From contig JAEYPL010000316.1 in NCBI GenBank assembly GCA_023410905.1, forward strand, positions 1 to 20,489: a stretch of DNA of 20,489 bases, read 5' to 3'. The translations under genes and the position numbers were made by a program. Shown here one piece after another: positions 6,341-14,329 of the stretch (its first letter is position 1; each line of letters starts with the position of its first letter). Below the pieces are notes generated by a model. The model worked only from the letters and a program-made list of their open reading frames with translations. It did no database searches and was not told the DNA's origin. This DNA is from Pseudomonadota bacterium (GTDB lineage: Bacteria; Pseudomonadota; Alphaproteobacteria; Rhizobiales; Hyphomicrobiaceae).

Positions 6341-8554
6341 ATGGGGCAGCTCTTCGCCGCAGCTTTAGGTGCGCTCGAGCGCGAGCAGGACCGCTGGTTC
6401 CTCTGGGCGCCGGTACTGCTCGGCTGTGGCATCGCCGCTTACTTCGCGCTGACTTTCGAACCCGCGCCCCTCGCCACCGCAGGCGCGATCACACTGGCCG
6501 CGATCGTGCGCTGGCGGTGGCGCGAGGGAAGCATGGCGGCCATCGCAGGCGGTGCGATCTTCGCTATCGTCCTCGGCTTTGCCCTCGCGCAGGCACGGGC
6601 GCACTTCGTCGCCGCACCGGTTATCGCCATCGACCGCAGCGCGCATGTCGTGACGGGCTGGATCGAACTCGTCGAACCACGCGAGGAACGCGGCGAGCGG
6701 CTCACCATTCGTGTGTATGCCATCGCCGGGCTCGGAACCGAGCAACTGCCGACACGCATCCGCGCGCGCACTCTCACAGCGGCTGGTTCGCTCAAAGCCG
6801 GCGATGCCGTGCGCGTCCGCGCCATGCTCTCACCACCAGCGGCACCATCGCTGCCCGGGGGCTATGATTTCTCACGACAGGCCTGGTTTCTCGGCCTCGG
6901 CGGCGTCGGATACACGCTCTCGCAACCCGAGCGCGTGACGATCCACGCACCGATGCCATGGGACCTGAGAGCACGCGCGGCCTTCAACCGGCTGCGCCAA
7001 GCGATCGCCCGGCGCGTCATGGCGATCCTTCCCGACGAACGCGGCGCGATCGCCGTCGCGCTCATCACGGGCGAGCGCGGCGGCATCAGCACGGCGACCA
7101 ACGCGGCTTATCGCGACTCCGGCCTGATCCACATCCTCTCCATCTCCGGATTGCATATGGCGATCATGGCCGGCGCGATGTTCTTCACGGCGCGCTTCCT
7201 GCTGGCGCTCATTCCGGCGATTGCGCTGCGCTACGACATCCGCAAGTGGGCTGCGGTCGCAGGCGCCATCGGTGCGCTCGGCTATCTCGCCATCTCAGGC
7301 GCTTCACCACCGGCCGTGCGATCGTTCCTGATGGTGCTCATCATGTTCATCGCCATCCTGCTCGACCGGCCGGCGCTGGCGCTGCGCAATGTTGCGCTCG
7401 CGGCCCTCGCCATGCTCATCGTGATGCCGGAGAGCCTGATTGATGTGGGCTTTCAGATGTCGTTCGCCGCCGTCGTCGCGCTGGTCGCGGGCTACGAAGC
7501 CTGGCGCGACCGCGGTGATCAGGGGCAGTCGCCGCGCGCGAGCGGGCTTTGGCGCGCACCGCTGCTGTTCTTGAGCGGCATCATTGCTTCGACCTTGCTG
7601 GCGAGTTTCGCCGTCGCGCCCTTCGGCATCTACCATTTCCACCAGAGCCAGCAGTACGCCATGCTGGCGAACCTCCTCGCCGTGCCGGCCGTCAATCTCC
7701 TGATCATGCCGGCAGCGCTCGCGACGCTGCTGGCGCTGCCGCTTGGCCTCGAAGCCGTGCCGATTCATCTCATGGGCCTCGGCATTTCTTTCATGAGTGC
7801 CGTCGCGACGTGGGTCGCAGCGTTGCCGGGTTCCGTGATCCGCGTCGGGGCCATTCCAACTGCGAGCTTTGCTCTGATTGTCATGGGCGGCGCGTGGCTG
7901 CTGCTGTGGCGCACGCGGTTGCGTACCTGGGGGCTCGCCGTGATCGCTGCGGGGCTTGCATTCGCACCCTTCGCGCCGAAGCCGGACATTCTCCTCAGTC
8001 GGTCGGGCACGCTCGTCGCAGCGCGCGGTGAGGATGGCCGCCTGTCAGCTCTTGCTGGCCGCTCGGATCAGTTCGATCTCGGCCGCTGGCTCGAACGGGA
8101 CGGCGACGGTCGCCCACCGGCAGCCGTTGCGGATACGACGCAATCAACGTCGGTCTTCAGGTGCGATGCCGATGGCTGCGTCGCGAACGTGAAGGGGCGC
8201 CGGCTGGCCGTTCCGCGCCACGCTTCAGCGCTCCGCGACGACTGCGCTCGGGCGGCCATTCTCGTTTTGCGGCACGCTCGCCCCAAGGAATGCGCTCCGG
8301 CCGCGCTCGTGATCGACACCAATGCGCTGCGGCACCAAGGCGCGCACGCCATACGCTTGCGGGGCGCGGAAATTACCGTCACGACGGTCGCGGACCTCCA
8401 CGGCCAGCGCCTTTGGACGCTGGAGCCGCGCAGCCAGCCCCCCGAGCGCCCTCGTACGCCACTGCGCTCCCGACCGCCGGCCGAGCGGAAGCCATCGGCT
8501 AGCCTATTGGAGGTCGCCGCCCCGGAAGGCGTCCCTAATGCCGGCGACGATTAG
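6341..8554 (+). CDS. comEC: ComEC/Rec2 family membrane protein
   Basis: A 737-residue inner-membrane protein of the ComEC/Rec2 family, the channel that carries single-stranded DNA into the cytosol in competent bacteria. After two or three N-terminal membrane segments (about 20-85), a soluble DUF4131-like domain spans about 95-205 and contains PGGYDF (172-177). The Competence domain follows, with the family words HILSISGLHMAI (264-275), GASPPAVRSFLM (320-331) and FQMSFAAV (371-378), and many membrane helices up to about residue 540. The C-terminal part, about 190 residues, is soluble and has no HxHxDH motif, so the metallo-beta-lactamase domain of the Bacillus-type protein is absent. As I recall, this is the usual form in Hyphomicrobiales. 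A GGGGGTGG stretch precedes the ATG. No other competence genes are in the window, so actual DNA uptake is not shown. Confidence 0.92.
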   Translation: MGQLFAAALGALEREQDRWFLWAPVLLGCGIAAYFALTFEPAPLATAGAITLAAIVRWRWREGSMAAIAGGAIFAIVLGFALAQARAHFVAAPVIAIDRSAHVVTGWIELVEPREERGERLTIRVYAIAGLGTEQLPTRIRARTLTAAGSLKAGDAVRVRAMLSPPAAPSLPGGYDFSRQAWFLGLGGVGYTLSQPERVTIHAPMPWDLRARAAFNRLRQAIARRVMAILPDERGAIAVALITGERGGISTATNAAYRDSGLIHILSISGLHMAIMAGAMFFTARFLLALIPAIALRYDIRKWAAVAGAIGALGYLAISGASPPAVRSFLMVLIMFIAILLDRPALALRNVALAALAMLIVMPESLIDVGFQMSFAAVVALVAGYEAWRDRGDQGQSPRASGLWRAPLLFLSGIIASTLLASFAVAPFGIYHFHQSQQYAMLANLLAVPAVNLLIMPAALATLLALPLGLEAVPIHLMGLGISFMSAVATWVAALPGSVIRVGAIPTASFALIVMGGAWLLLWRTRLRTWGLAVIAAGLAFAPFAPKPDILLSRSGTLVAARGEDGRLSALAGRSDQFDLGRWLERDGDGRPPAAVADTTQSTSVFRCDADGCVANVKGRRLAVPRHASALRDDCARAAILVLRHARPKECAPAALVIDTNALRHQGAHAIRLRGAEITVTTVADLHGQRLWTLEPRSQPPERPRTPLRSRPPAERKPSASLLEVAAPEGVPNAGDD

Positions 8555-8560
8555 CGCGGG

Positions 8561-8589
8561 TTGACAGTGGGGGCCGTGCCGCATAGGTT
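8561..8589 (+). promoter_or_regulatory. Sigma-70-type promoter for rpmJ
   Basis: TTGACA (8561-8566) is a perfect -35 box. A 17-base spacer leads to TAGGTT (8584-8589) as -10. It lies just after the comEC stop and about 100 bases before rpmJ, so rpmJ is likely transcribed on its own with a leader of roughly 95 bases. Confidence 0.65.
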
Positions 8590-8689
8590 GCGCCACCTTT
8601 TCAATGGGCACCGCTGTTCGTTGCCGCACCGCTCCACCGGGAGCGCGGAAGCGCCATGACACATTGCCCGCAACCGAGGCCGTGGTGTC

Positions 8690-8815
8690 ATGAAAGTCCG
8701 CAACTCATCGAAATCCCTTCGTGGCCGCCATCGCGGGAACCGCCTGGTGCGCCGCAAGGGCCGGGTCTACGTGATCAACAAGTCCAACCCGCGCTTCAAG
8801 GCGCGCCAGGGCTGA
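8690..8815 (+). CDS. rpmJ: 50S ribosomal protein L36 (41-residue, cysteine-free form)
   Basis: A 41-codon gene encoding ribosomal protein L36 of the large subunit. The protein begins MKVRNSSKSLRGRHRGNRLV and ends in NKSNPRFKARQG. It is highly basic and is the longer C-minus type, which lacks the four zinc-ligand residues (CxxC...C...H) of the 37-residue form. As I recall, this form is normal as the only L36 in many Alphaproteobacteria, rather than a zinc-starvation paralogue as in gamma-proteobacteria. It stands alone, with a good promoter upstream and a terminator downstream, which is the usual dispersed location for this gene in the group. Confidence 0.97.
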   Translation: MKVRNSSKSLRGRHRGNRLVRRKGRVYVINKSNPRFKARQG

Positions 8816-8842
8816 AATCCAACTGCTGTTTGACTATCTGGG

Positions 8843-8871
8843 CAGGGGAGGTGGTTCACCTCTCCTGTTTT
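8843..8871 (+). terminator. Rho-independent terminator of rpmJ
   Basis: CAGGGGAGGTG (8843-8853) and CACCTCTCCTG (8857-8867) pair over 11 bp with one G-U pair and a GTT loop, followed by TTTT. It begins 28 bases after the rpmJ stop. Confidence 0.9.
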
Positions 8872-8916
8872 CGTCGTGCGCGACGTCCAAGCCGGGCGTC
8901 GCCCAAGGCTCCCGCC

Positions 8917-9744
8917 TCACTCTTCTTCCCAGAAATCGATCAAGCGCGGCCGTAAGGCGCCGCCCATCTGCAGGGCCTGAGCCTTCAGCGCGAGGCCGGT
9001 CTTAGGATCGATCTCGACCGCGAACCCGCACAGCGTACCCGCCCCGAGCGATGGCTCCATGCGCCCCTTGGGTATGCGCGTCAGAAAGCGATTGAGCGGC
9101 TCCTCGGGCTGCATGCCGAGCACCGAATTGTAATCACCGCACATGCCGGCGTCGGACATATAGGCCGTGCCGGCGGGCAGCACGCGATCGTCGCTGGTCG
9201 GCACATGCGTGTGCGTGCCCACGACACACGACACGCGGCCGTCGAGATAGAGGCCGAGCGCTTCCTTCTCGCTCGTCGCTTCGGCATGGAAATCGACCAG
9301 GACGGCATCCGCACCCATGCCGAGCGGGCAGGCTTCGAGCTCCGCATCGATGGCGCGGAAGGGGCAGTCGAGCTCGGGCATGAAAATCCGGCCCATGGCG
9401 TTGATGACCAGCACCTCGGCACCATTGCGGGCCTTGTAGAGCCCGGCTCCACGCCCCGGCGTTCCCGGCGGATAGTTGGCCGGGCGCAGGAGGCGCGGCT
9501 GGCGCTCGATGAAAACGAGAGCTTCGCGCTGGTCCCAACTGTGATTGCCGAGCGTCACAGCATCGGCGCCGGCGGCCAGCAGGTCATCGCAAATGGCCTC
9601 GGTAATGCCGAAGCCACCGGCCGAGTTCTCGCCATTGATGACGACGAAGTCGAGCCTGTAGCGGCTGACGAGCCCCGGCAGGTATTCCATGACCACGTCG
9701 CGCCCCGCGCGACCGACCACATCCCCGAGAAACAGTAGACGCAT
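8917..9744 (-). CDS. TIGR00282-family metallophosphoesterase (YmdB-like)
   Basis: A 275-residue calcineurin-like phosphoesterase of the TIGR00282/YmdB family. In Bacillus, YmdB is a phosphodiesterase active on 2',3'-cyclic nucleotides and affects biofilm decisions; the role in Alphaproteobacteria is not settled. The expected metal ligands are visible: D8 (FLGDVVGRAGR), E39 and N40 (INGENSAGG), N67 and H68 (LGNHSWDQ), H153 (VDFHAEATSEK), and H178 and H180 (GTHTHVPTSD). Length is normal and the protein is cytoplasmic, with no signal peptide. The ATG lies one base after the stop codon of the cyclo-ligase gene, so translation is probably coupled. It is the last gene of the formate dehydrogenase run; no clear terminator follows it on its own strand. 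Confidence 0.93.
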   Translation of the reverse strand: MRLLFLGDVVGRAGRDVVMEYLPGLVSRYRLDFVVINGENSAGGFGITEAICDDLLAAGADAVTLGNHSWDQREALVFIERQPRLLRPANYPPGTPGRGAGLYKARNGAEVLVINAMGRIFMPELDCPFRAIDAELEACPLGMGADAVLVDFHAEATSEKEALGLYLDGRVSCVVGTHTHVPTSDDRVLPAGTAYMSDAGMCGDYNSVLGMQPEEPLNRFLTRIPKGRMEPSLGAGTLCGFAVEIDPKTGLALKAQALQMGGALRPRLIDFWEEE

Positions 9745-9745
9745 T

Positions 9746-10354
9746 TTATCCGTCCGAACGCTGCCGGGCCCCCGACGGTGTCAGGACCCAATCAAGGCGT
9801 TCGTCATAGTCGAGATGGGGAACGACGTCGACCTCCAGCTCATCTAGGGCCAGTCCGACCGCCAGGACAGACTTCACGGATCTGAGGGCGCGCAGGGTCC
9901 GGTCATAGAAGCCGCCGCCATAGCCGAGCCGGTATCCCCTGGCGTCGAAAGCGAGCAGCGGCACCAGCACGATATCGGGAAGCACCTCCGGCTTGTCCGG
10001 AGCCGGCTGGCGAATGCCCCAAACGCCGGGGATCAGCGGGTCACCGGGCGTCCAGGCTCGAAAGACCAGCGGCTCCGCCTTGCCCTGCATGACGGGAAGC
10101 GCCAGCGAATGTCCCTTGGCCTTCAGCGCCGCCATTAGCGGGAGCGGCCAGATCTCGCCTTCCATGGGATAGTAGCCGGACACGTAACCGGGCCCGCGGG
10201 CGCCCAGCAGCGCCATGCCGTGCCTCACGAGGCCTTCGCTGACGCTCGTCCCGAGCGTAGAGAGCGCTTCCGCGCGCCGCGCCTTCTGACGCGTTCGCAG
10301 ATCCCGCTTGAGAGCAAGAACGTCGTCGGACGTTCCGTTCGAAACGCTCGACAT
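9746..10354 (-). CDS. 5-formyltetrahydrofolate cyclo-ligase
   Basis: A 202-residue 5-formyltetrahydrofolate cyclo-ligase (methenyltetrahydrofolate synthetase). It uses ATP to convert 5-formyl-THF into 5,10-methenyl-THF and so returns stored folate to the one-carbon pool. The family core VPLLAFDARGYRLGYGGGFYDR (131-152) supplies the nucleotide and folate site. GYYPMEGEIWP (60-70) is the usual substrate loop, and the basic N-terminal helix (14-31) is also typical. The ATG at 10354 lies one base after the fdsD stop, and the stop lies one base before the YmdB-like start. The gene is therefore tightly embedded in the formate dehydrogenase run, which fits a link between formate and folate metabolism. 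In many Proteobacteria this gene instead sits near zapA and 6S RNA; neither is seen here. Confidence 0.95.
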   Translation of the reverse strand: MSSVSNGTSDDVLALKRDLRTRQKARRAEALSTLGTSVSEGLVRHGMALLGARGPGYVSGYYPMEGEIWPLPLMAALKAKGHSLALPVMQGKAEPLVFRAWTPGDPLIPGVWGIRQPAPDKPEVLPDIVLVPLLAFDARGYRLGYGGGFYDRTLRALRSVKSVLAVGLALDELEVDVVPHLDYDERLDWVLTPSGARQRSDG

Positions 10355-10355
10355 G

Positions 10356-10595
10356 TCAGGCCTGGGGGGCGCTCACCTGGGGAGCGGGGTGCAACTTCCG
10401 GATGGCAGCAAGCGCTAGCGGATCGAGCCCGGCACCACCACCCGCGACGTGTTCCAGGATACCACGGCGCATGCGCGGATCCCAGAAATCCTCAATGTGC
10501 TTGGCGATCTGAGGCACGGCACGCGCCTCGCCCTGCGGCTCGAAGGCCTTGGCGATCTGGTTCGCCATCATGACGAGCTTGTCATGCTGCTGCAT
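10356..10595 (-). CDS. fdsD: Formate dehydrogenase subunit delta
   Basis: A small protein of 79 residues, the FdsD accessory subunit of NAD-dependent formate dehydrogenase, needed for assembly or maturation of active enzyme. The family core DKLVMMANQIAKAF is followed by an HIEDFWDPRMRRGILEHV helix-rich segment and GLDPLALAAIRKL near the end. The start at 10595 (MQQHDKL) fits the short N-terminus usual in the family and has GGAAAG upstream. An in-frame ATG at 10622 would add nine residues and is possible (GAGG upstream). The gene overlaps the end of fdhD by 14 nt, or by 41 nt with the longer start, and its stop is one base before the cyclo-ligase gene. Confidence 0.88.
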   Translation of the reverse strand: MQQHDKLVMMANQIAKAFEPQGEARAVPQIAKHIEDFWDPRMRRGILEHVAGGGAGLDPLALAAIRKLHPAPQVSAPQA

Positions 10596-11430
10596 TTTTG
10601 GCCGGCTTTCCAAGTTTGCCATTAGGCGCGGTCGCCTCGGGAATGCGCTCTGGATGCGTGAAGACCTCGAAGCCGTCCTGGCGCGCGATGGCGACGAGCG
10701 TGATGCCTGCAGCATCAGCCGTCTCGAGCGCCAGCTTCGTCGGCGCCGACACGGCAACGATCATCGGCGCCCCAGCCCGCCCCGCCTTCTGCACCATCTC
10801 GACGGACACGCGGCTCGTCAGAAGAACAATGCCACCGCCGATGTCGGCATCGCGACGCCGAAGTCCGCCGACGAGCTTGTCGAGCGCATTGTGGCGGCCG
10901 ACATCCTCGGCAATGGCGACAAGACCCTGCTCGCGATTCCAGAAACCGACACCGTGCACGGCGCGGGTGCGCAGGTTGAGATCTTGAGCCGGAGCGAGAG
11001 ACGCCATGGCCTTCATGATCTCAGCGCCCGTGAAGGTGATGTCACGCACTACCGGCGACATCGGCGGGTTCGCCTCGTCCAAGCTCTCGACACCGCACAG
11101 TCCGCACCCCGTGGGGCCGACTATTCGCCGACGCCGCGACGCAAGCTCCAGCCCGCGATCCTTGGCGAGCCACATGCGCAGCTCGATGCCCTCGACGTGC
11201 TCGACGATCTCGAGACTTTCGATTTCACCAGGCGCCGCGATGATGCCTTCACTCAGGCTGAAGCCGACGGCGAAGTCTTCGAGGTCCGTCGGCGAGGCCA
11301 TCATGACGGCGTGCGTCGTGCCGTCGAAGACCAGCGCAACCGGCGTCTCCACCGGCAGCTCGCGCTCCATCACGGTGGAGGCGGTGGCCGTCACCTTGAT
11401 CGAGCGGGCGCGGATAGCGGCGTCTGTCAT
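10582..11430 (-). CDS. fdhD: Formate dehydrogenase accessory sulfurtransferase FdhD (FdsC)
   Basis: A 282-residue FdhD-family protein, called FdsC in the fdsGBACD clusters. It binds the bis-MGD molybdenum cofactor and delivers the terminal sulfur that formate dehydrogenase needs. The CGLC pair (C109 and C112, in GPTGCGLCGVESL) matches the sulfur-transfer cysteines of FdhD. Other family words are ETPVALVFDG, GFSLSEGII, EDVGRHNALDKLVGG (about 194-208) and LTSRVSVEMVQKA. The last 20 or so residues are a basic, Pro/Ala-rich tail not seen in all members. The start is nine bases after the fdsA stop, with a GAGGCGG stretch upstream inside the end of fdsA. It acts in the cytoplasm on FdsA. Confidence 0.95.
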   Translation of the reverse strand: MTDAAIRARSIKVTATASTVMERELPVETPVALVFDGTTHAVMMASPTDLEDFAVGFSLSEGIIAAPGEIESLEIVEHVEGIELRMWLAKDRGLELASRRRRIVGPTGCGLCGVESLDEANPPMSPVVRDITFTGAEIMKAMASLAPAQDLNLRTRAVHGVGFWNREQGLVAIAEDVGRHNALDKLVGGLRRRDADIGGGIVLLTSRVSVEMVQKAGRAGAPMIVAVSAPTKLALETADAAGITLVAIARQDGFEVFTHPERIPEATAPNGKLGKPAKNAAA

Positions 11431-11439
11431 TCGTCTATG

Positions 11440-14322
11440 CTATTCCGCCGCCTCGACAGCCGCAATCCGCCGGCTTGCCTGCGCGAAGGCCTCGTAGTCT
11501 TCCTGGTACTGCGTCGGACCATTCGAGAGCCCGACCTGCACCGCCGTCACCTTGTATTCGGGGCAGTTCGTCGCCCAGTCGGAGAAGTCGGTAGTAATCA
11601 CGTTCGCCTGCGTCATGGGATGGTGGAAGGTCGTGTACACCACCCCCGGCGCCACGCGATCCGTGATCAGCGCCCGCAGCGCTGTCTCGCCGGCACGCGA
11701 CTGGATGCGCACCCAATCACCTTCCTTGATGCCGCGCTGCTCGGCATCGTGCGGATGGATCTCGAGGCGATCCTCCTCATGCCACACCACGTTCTCGGTG
11801 CGGCGGGTCTGCGCGCCGACATTGTACTGCGAGAGAATGCGGCCCGTGGTGAGTAGCAGCGGGAAGCGTGGTCCCGTCCGCTCGTCGGTCGCCACGTACT
11901 CGGTGAGCATGAACTTGCCTTTGCCGCGCGCGAAGGTGGTCGCGTGCATGATGGGCGAGCCTTCGGGATTGGCGTCGTTGCAGGGCCACTGCACCGATCC
12001 CATCTCCTCGATCTTCTTGAAGCTCACGTTCTTGAACGTCGGCGTCAGCGCGGCGATCTCATCCATGATCTCGCTCGGATGCGCATAGTGCCAGTCGAGC
12101 CCAACGGCCTGCGCGATGAGCTGCGTGATCTCCCAATCCGCGTAGCCGCCATTGCGTGGCGTCATCACCTTGCGCACGAGCTGGATGCGGCGCTCGGCAT
12201 TGGTGAACGTGCCGTCCTTCTCGAGGAAGGTCGAGCCCGGCAGGAAGACGTGCGCGTAGTTGGCGGTCTCGTTCAGGAACAGATCCTGCACGACAACGCA
12301 TTCCATGGCAGCAAGACCGGCGGAGACGTGGCTCGTGTTGGGATCGGACTGCAGAATGTCCTCGCCCTGGATGTAGATGGCCTTGAACGTGCCTTCGACA
12401 GCGGCGTCGAGCATGTTCGGAATGCGCAGGCCAGGCTCGGGATTGAGCTTCGCACCCCAGAATGCCTCGAACATCGTGCGCGTGGCTTCATCCGAGATAT
12501 GGCGATAGCCGGAGAGCTCGTGCGGGAACGAGCCCATATCGCACGCGCCCTGCACGTTGTTCTGTCCGCGCAGCGGGTTCACGCCCACACCACGGCGTCC
12601 GAGATTGCCGGTCACCATAGCGAGGTTCGCGATCGCCATGACCGTCGTCGAGCCCTGGCTGTGCTCGGTAACGCCGAGGCCGTAGTAGATCGCCGCGTTG
12701 CCGCCGGTCGCGTAGAGGCGCGCAGCCGCGCGCAGCTCGGCCGGATCGACGCCCGTGAACTTCGCGGTCGCCTCCGGCGAATGGCGCTCTTCGGCGACGA
12801 AAGCAGCCCACTCCTGGAAGTCGTCCATCTCGCAACGCTCGCGCACGAACTGCTCGTTCACGAGGCCTTCAGTGACGATCACGTGCGCAAGCGCTGTCAG
12901 CACGGCGACGTTCGTGCCGGGCAGCAGCGGCAGATGGTGCGCGGCGTCGATGTGCGCCGATCGCACGAGATCAATGCGGCGCGGATCGATGACGATCAGC
13001 TTGGCGCCTTCGCGCAGCCGCTTCTTCATGCGGCTCGCGAACACCGGATGGCCATCCGTCGGATTGGCGCCGATGACCATCATGACATCGCAATCCTCGA
13101 CCGAGTCGAAGTCCTGCGTGCCAGCCGAGGTGCCGAAGGCGGTCTTGAGGCCGTAGCCTGTCGGCGAATGGCAAACGCGGGCGCAAGTGTCGACGTTGTT
13201 CACGCCGAAGCCCGCGCGAATGAGCTTCTGGACGAGGAAGGTTTCCTCGTTCGTGCAACGCGAGGATGTGATGCCGCCGACCGCATCACGGCCGTACTGG
13301 AACTGAATGCGCTTGAACTCCGAGGCGACGCGACCGATGGCCTCTTCCCATGTCGTCTCGCGCCAAGGATCGGTGATCTTGTCGCGCACCATGGGATTGA
13401 GAATGCGCTCCTTGTGCGTCGCGTAGCCCCAGGCAAAGCGGCCCTTGACGCAAGAGTGGCCACGGTTCGCCTTGCCGTCCTTGTAGGGCACCATGCGCAC
13501 GACTTCCTCGCCGCGCATCTCGGCCTTGAAGGAGCAGCCGACGCCGCAATAGGCGCATGTCGTGACGACGGAGTGCTCGGGCTGGCCGATATCGATGAGC
13601 GACTTCTCGCTCAGCGTCGCTGTCGGGCAGGCCTGCACGCAGGCGCCGCACGATACGCACTCACTATCTAGGAAATCTTCGGACATGCCCGGCGAAACGC
13701 GGCTCTCGAAACCGCGCCCCGCGATCGTCAGCGCGAACGTACCCTGCACTTCCTCGCACGCGCGCACGCAGCGATTGCACACGATGCACTTCGAAGGGTC
13801 GTACGTGAAATAGGGGTTGGTCTCGTCCTTCGGCATCCAGGCGTCGTTCGCGACACCGTCCTTGGATTTCGCGAAGACGTGGTTCGCGCCGTCATAGCCA
13901 TAGCGCACATCGCGCAGACCGACCGCGCCCGCCATATCCTGCAGCTCGCAGTCGCCGTTCGCCGCGCAGGTGAGGCAGTCCAGCGGATGGTCCGAGATAT
14001 AAAGCTCCATCACACCGCGGCGGAGCTGCTTCAGGCGCGACGTCTGCGTGTGGACAACGAGGCCGTTCATGGCCGGTGTCGTGCACGATGCGGGCGTGCC
14101 CGCGCGGCCCTCGATCTCGACGAGGCAGAGACGACAGGAGCCGAACGCATCGATCATGTCGGTTGCGCAGAGCTTCGGGATTTTGGTGCCAACCTCCATG
14201 GCCGCGCGCATGACCGACGTGCCCTCGGGCACGGTCACCTCCACGCCGTCGATGGTCAGCGTGACCGTCTTCTCCGACTTGGAGGCGGGCGTTCCGTAAT
14301 CGATTTCGTGAACAAGCGTCAT
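11440..14322 (-). CDS. fdsA: NAD-dependent formate dehydrogenase, catalytic subunit alpha (molybdenum, bis-MGD)
   Basis: A 960-residue catalytic subunit. It oxidises formate to CO2 at molybdenum and passes electrons through iron-sulfur clusters to FdsB. The N-terminus is NuoG-like: a [2Fe-2S] site (C52, C63, C66, C80), a His-Cys3 cluster (H112, C116, C119, C125), two ferredoxin-type [4Fe-4S] motifs (C179/182/185/189 and C222/225/228/232), and a [4Fe-4S] site at the entry of the molybdenum domain (C256, C259, C263, C291). VDTCARVCHSPTGYG carries the probable Mo ligand C384 followed by H385, as in FdsA of Rhodobacter. Cysteine as ligand makes this a molybdenum or tungsten cysteine enzyme, not a selenoprotein. 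The start at 14322 is chosen because GAGGA lies just upstream and the fdsB stop is 7 nt away; a longer frame to 14373 would overlap fdsB without need. No Tat signal is visible, so it is cytoplasmic. Confidence 0.97.
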   Translation of the reverse strand: MTLVHEIDYGTPASKSEKTVTLTIDGVEVTVPEGTSVMRAAMEVGTKIPKLCATDMIDAFGSCRLCLVEIEGRAGTPASCTTPAMNGLVVHTQTSRLKQLRRGVMELYISDHPLDCLTCAANGDCELQDMAGAVGLRDVRYGYDGANHVFAKSKDGVANDAWMPKDETNPYFTYDPSKCIVCNRCVRACEEVQGTFALTIAGRGFESRVSPGMSEDFLDSECVSCGACVQACPTATLSEKSLIDIGQPEHSVVTTCAYCGVGCSFKAEMRGEEVVRMVPYKDGKANRGHSCVKGRFAWGYATHKERILNPMVRDKITDPWRETTWEEAIGRVASEFKRIQFQYGRDAVGGITSSRCTNEETFLVQKLIRAGFGVNNVDTCARVCHSPTGYGLKTAFGTSAGTQDFDSVEDCDVMMVIGANPTDGHPVFASRMKKRLREGAKLIVIDPRRIDLVRSAHIDAAHHLPLLPGTNVAVLTALAHVIVTEGLVNEQFVRERCEMDDFQEWAAFVAEERHSPEATAKFTGVDPAELRAAARLYATGGNAAIYYGLGVTEHSQGSTTVMAIANLAMVTGNLGRRGVGVNPLRGQNNVQGACDMGSFPHELSGYRHISDEATRTMFEAFWGAKLNPEPGLRIPNMLDAAVEGTFKAIYIQGEDILQSDPNTSHVSAGLAAMECVVVQDLFLNETANYAHVFLPGSTFLEKDGTFTNAERRIQLVRKVMTPRNGGYADWEITQLIAQAVGLDWHYAHPSEIMDEIAALTPTFKNVSFKKIEEMGSVQWPCNDANPEGSPIMHATTFARGKGKFMLTEYVATDERTGPRFPLLLTTGRILSQYNVGAQTRRTENVVWHEEDRLEIHPHDAEQRGIKEGDWVRIQSRAGETALRALITDRVAPGVVYTTFHHPMTQANVITTDFSDWATNCPEYKVTAVQVGLSNGPTQYQEDYEAFAQASRRIAAVEAAE

Positions 14323-14329
14323 GGTGTCC

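Noticed and set aside
8690..8815. rpmJ as a zinc-starvation L36 paralogue
   Set aside because: The cysteine-free 41-residue form is, as far as I recall, the ordinary L36 of many Alphaproteobacteria, and no Zur-like site is evident upstream.
9746..10610. 6S RNA near the 5-formyl-THF cyclo-ligase gene
   Set aside because: In many Proteobacteria ssrS lies beside this gene, but here both sides are coding with one-base junctions, leaving no room for it.
10549..11856. 435-residue open frame on the plus strand
   Set aside because: It is antisense to fdhD and the end of fdsA. Its composition is a mirror of the real genes and shows no recognisable domain.
11944..13671. 575-residue open frame on the plus strand
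   Set aside because: It lies wholly antisense to fdsA, which has all its cofactor ligands. High GC content commonly leaves long open antisense frames, and the predicted protein is Arg/His/Ala-rich with no family signature.
11440..14322. Selenocysteine in the formate dehydrogenase active site
   Set aside because: The active-site position (C384, in ARVCHSP) is coded by a normal cysteine codon. There is no in-frame TGA in the gene.
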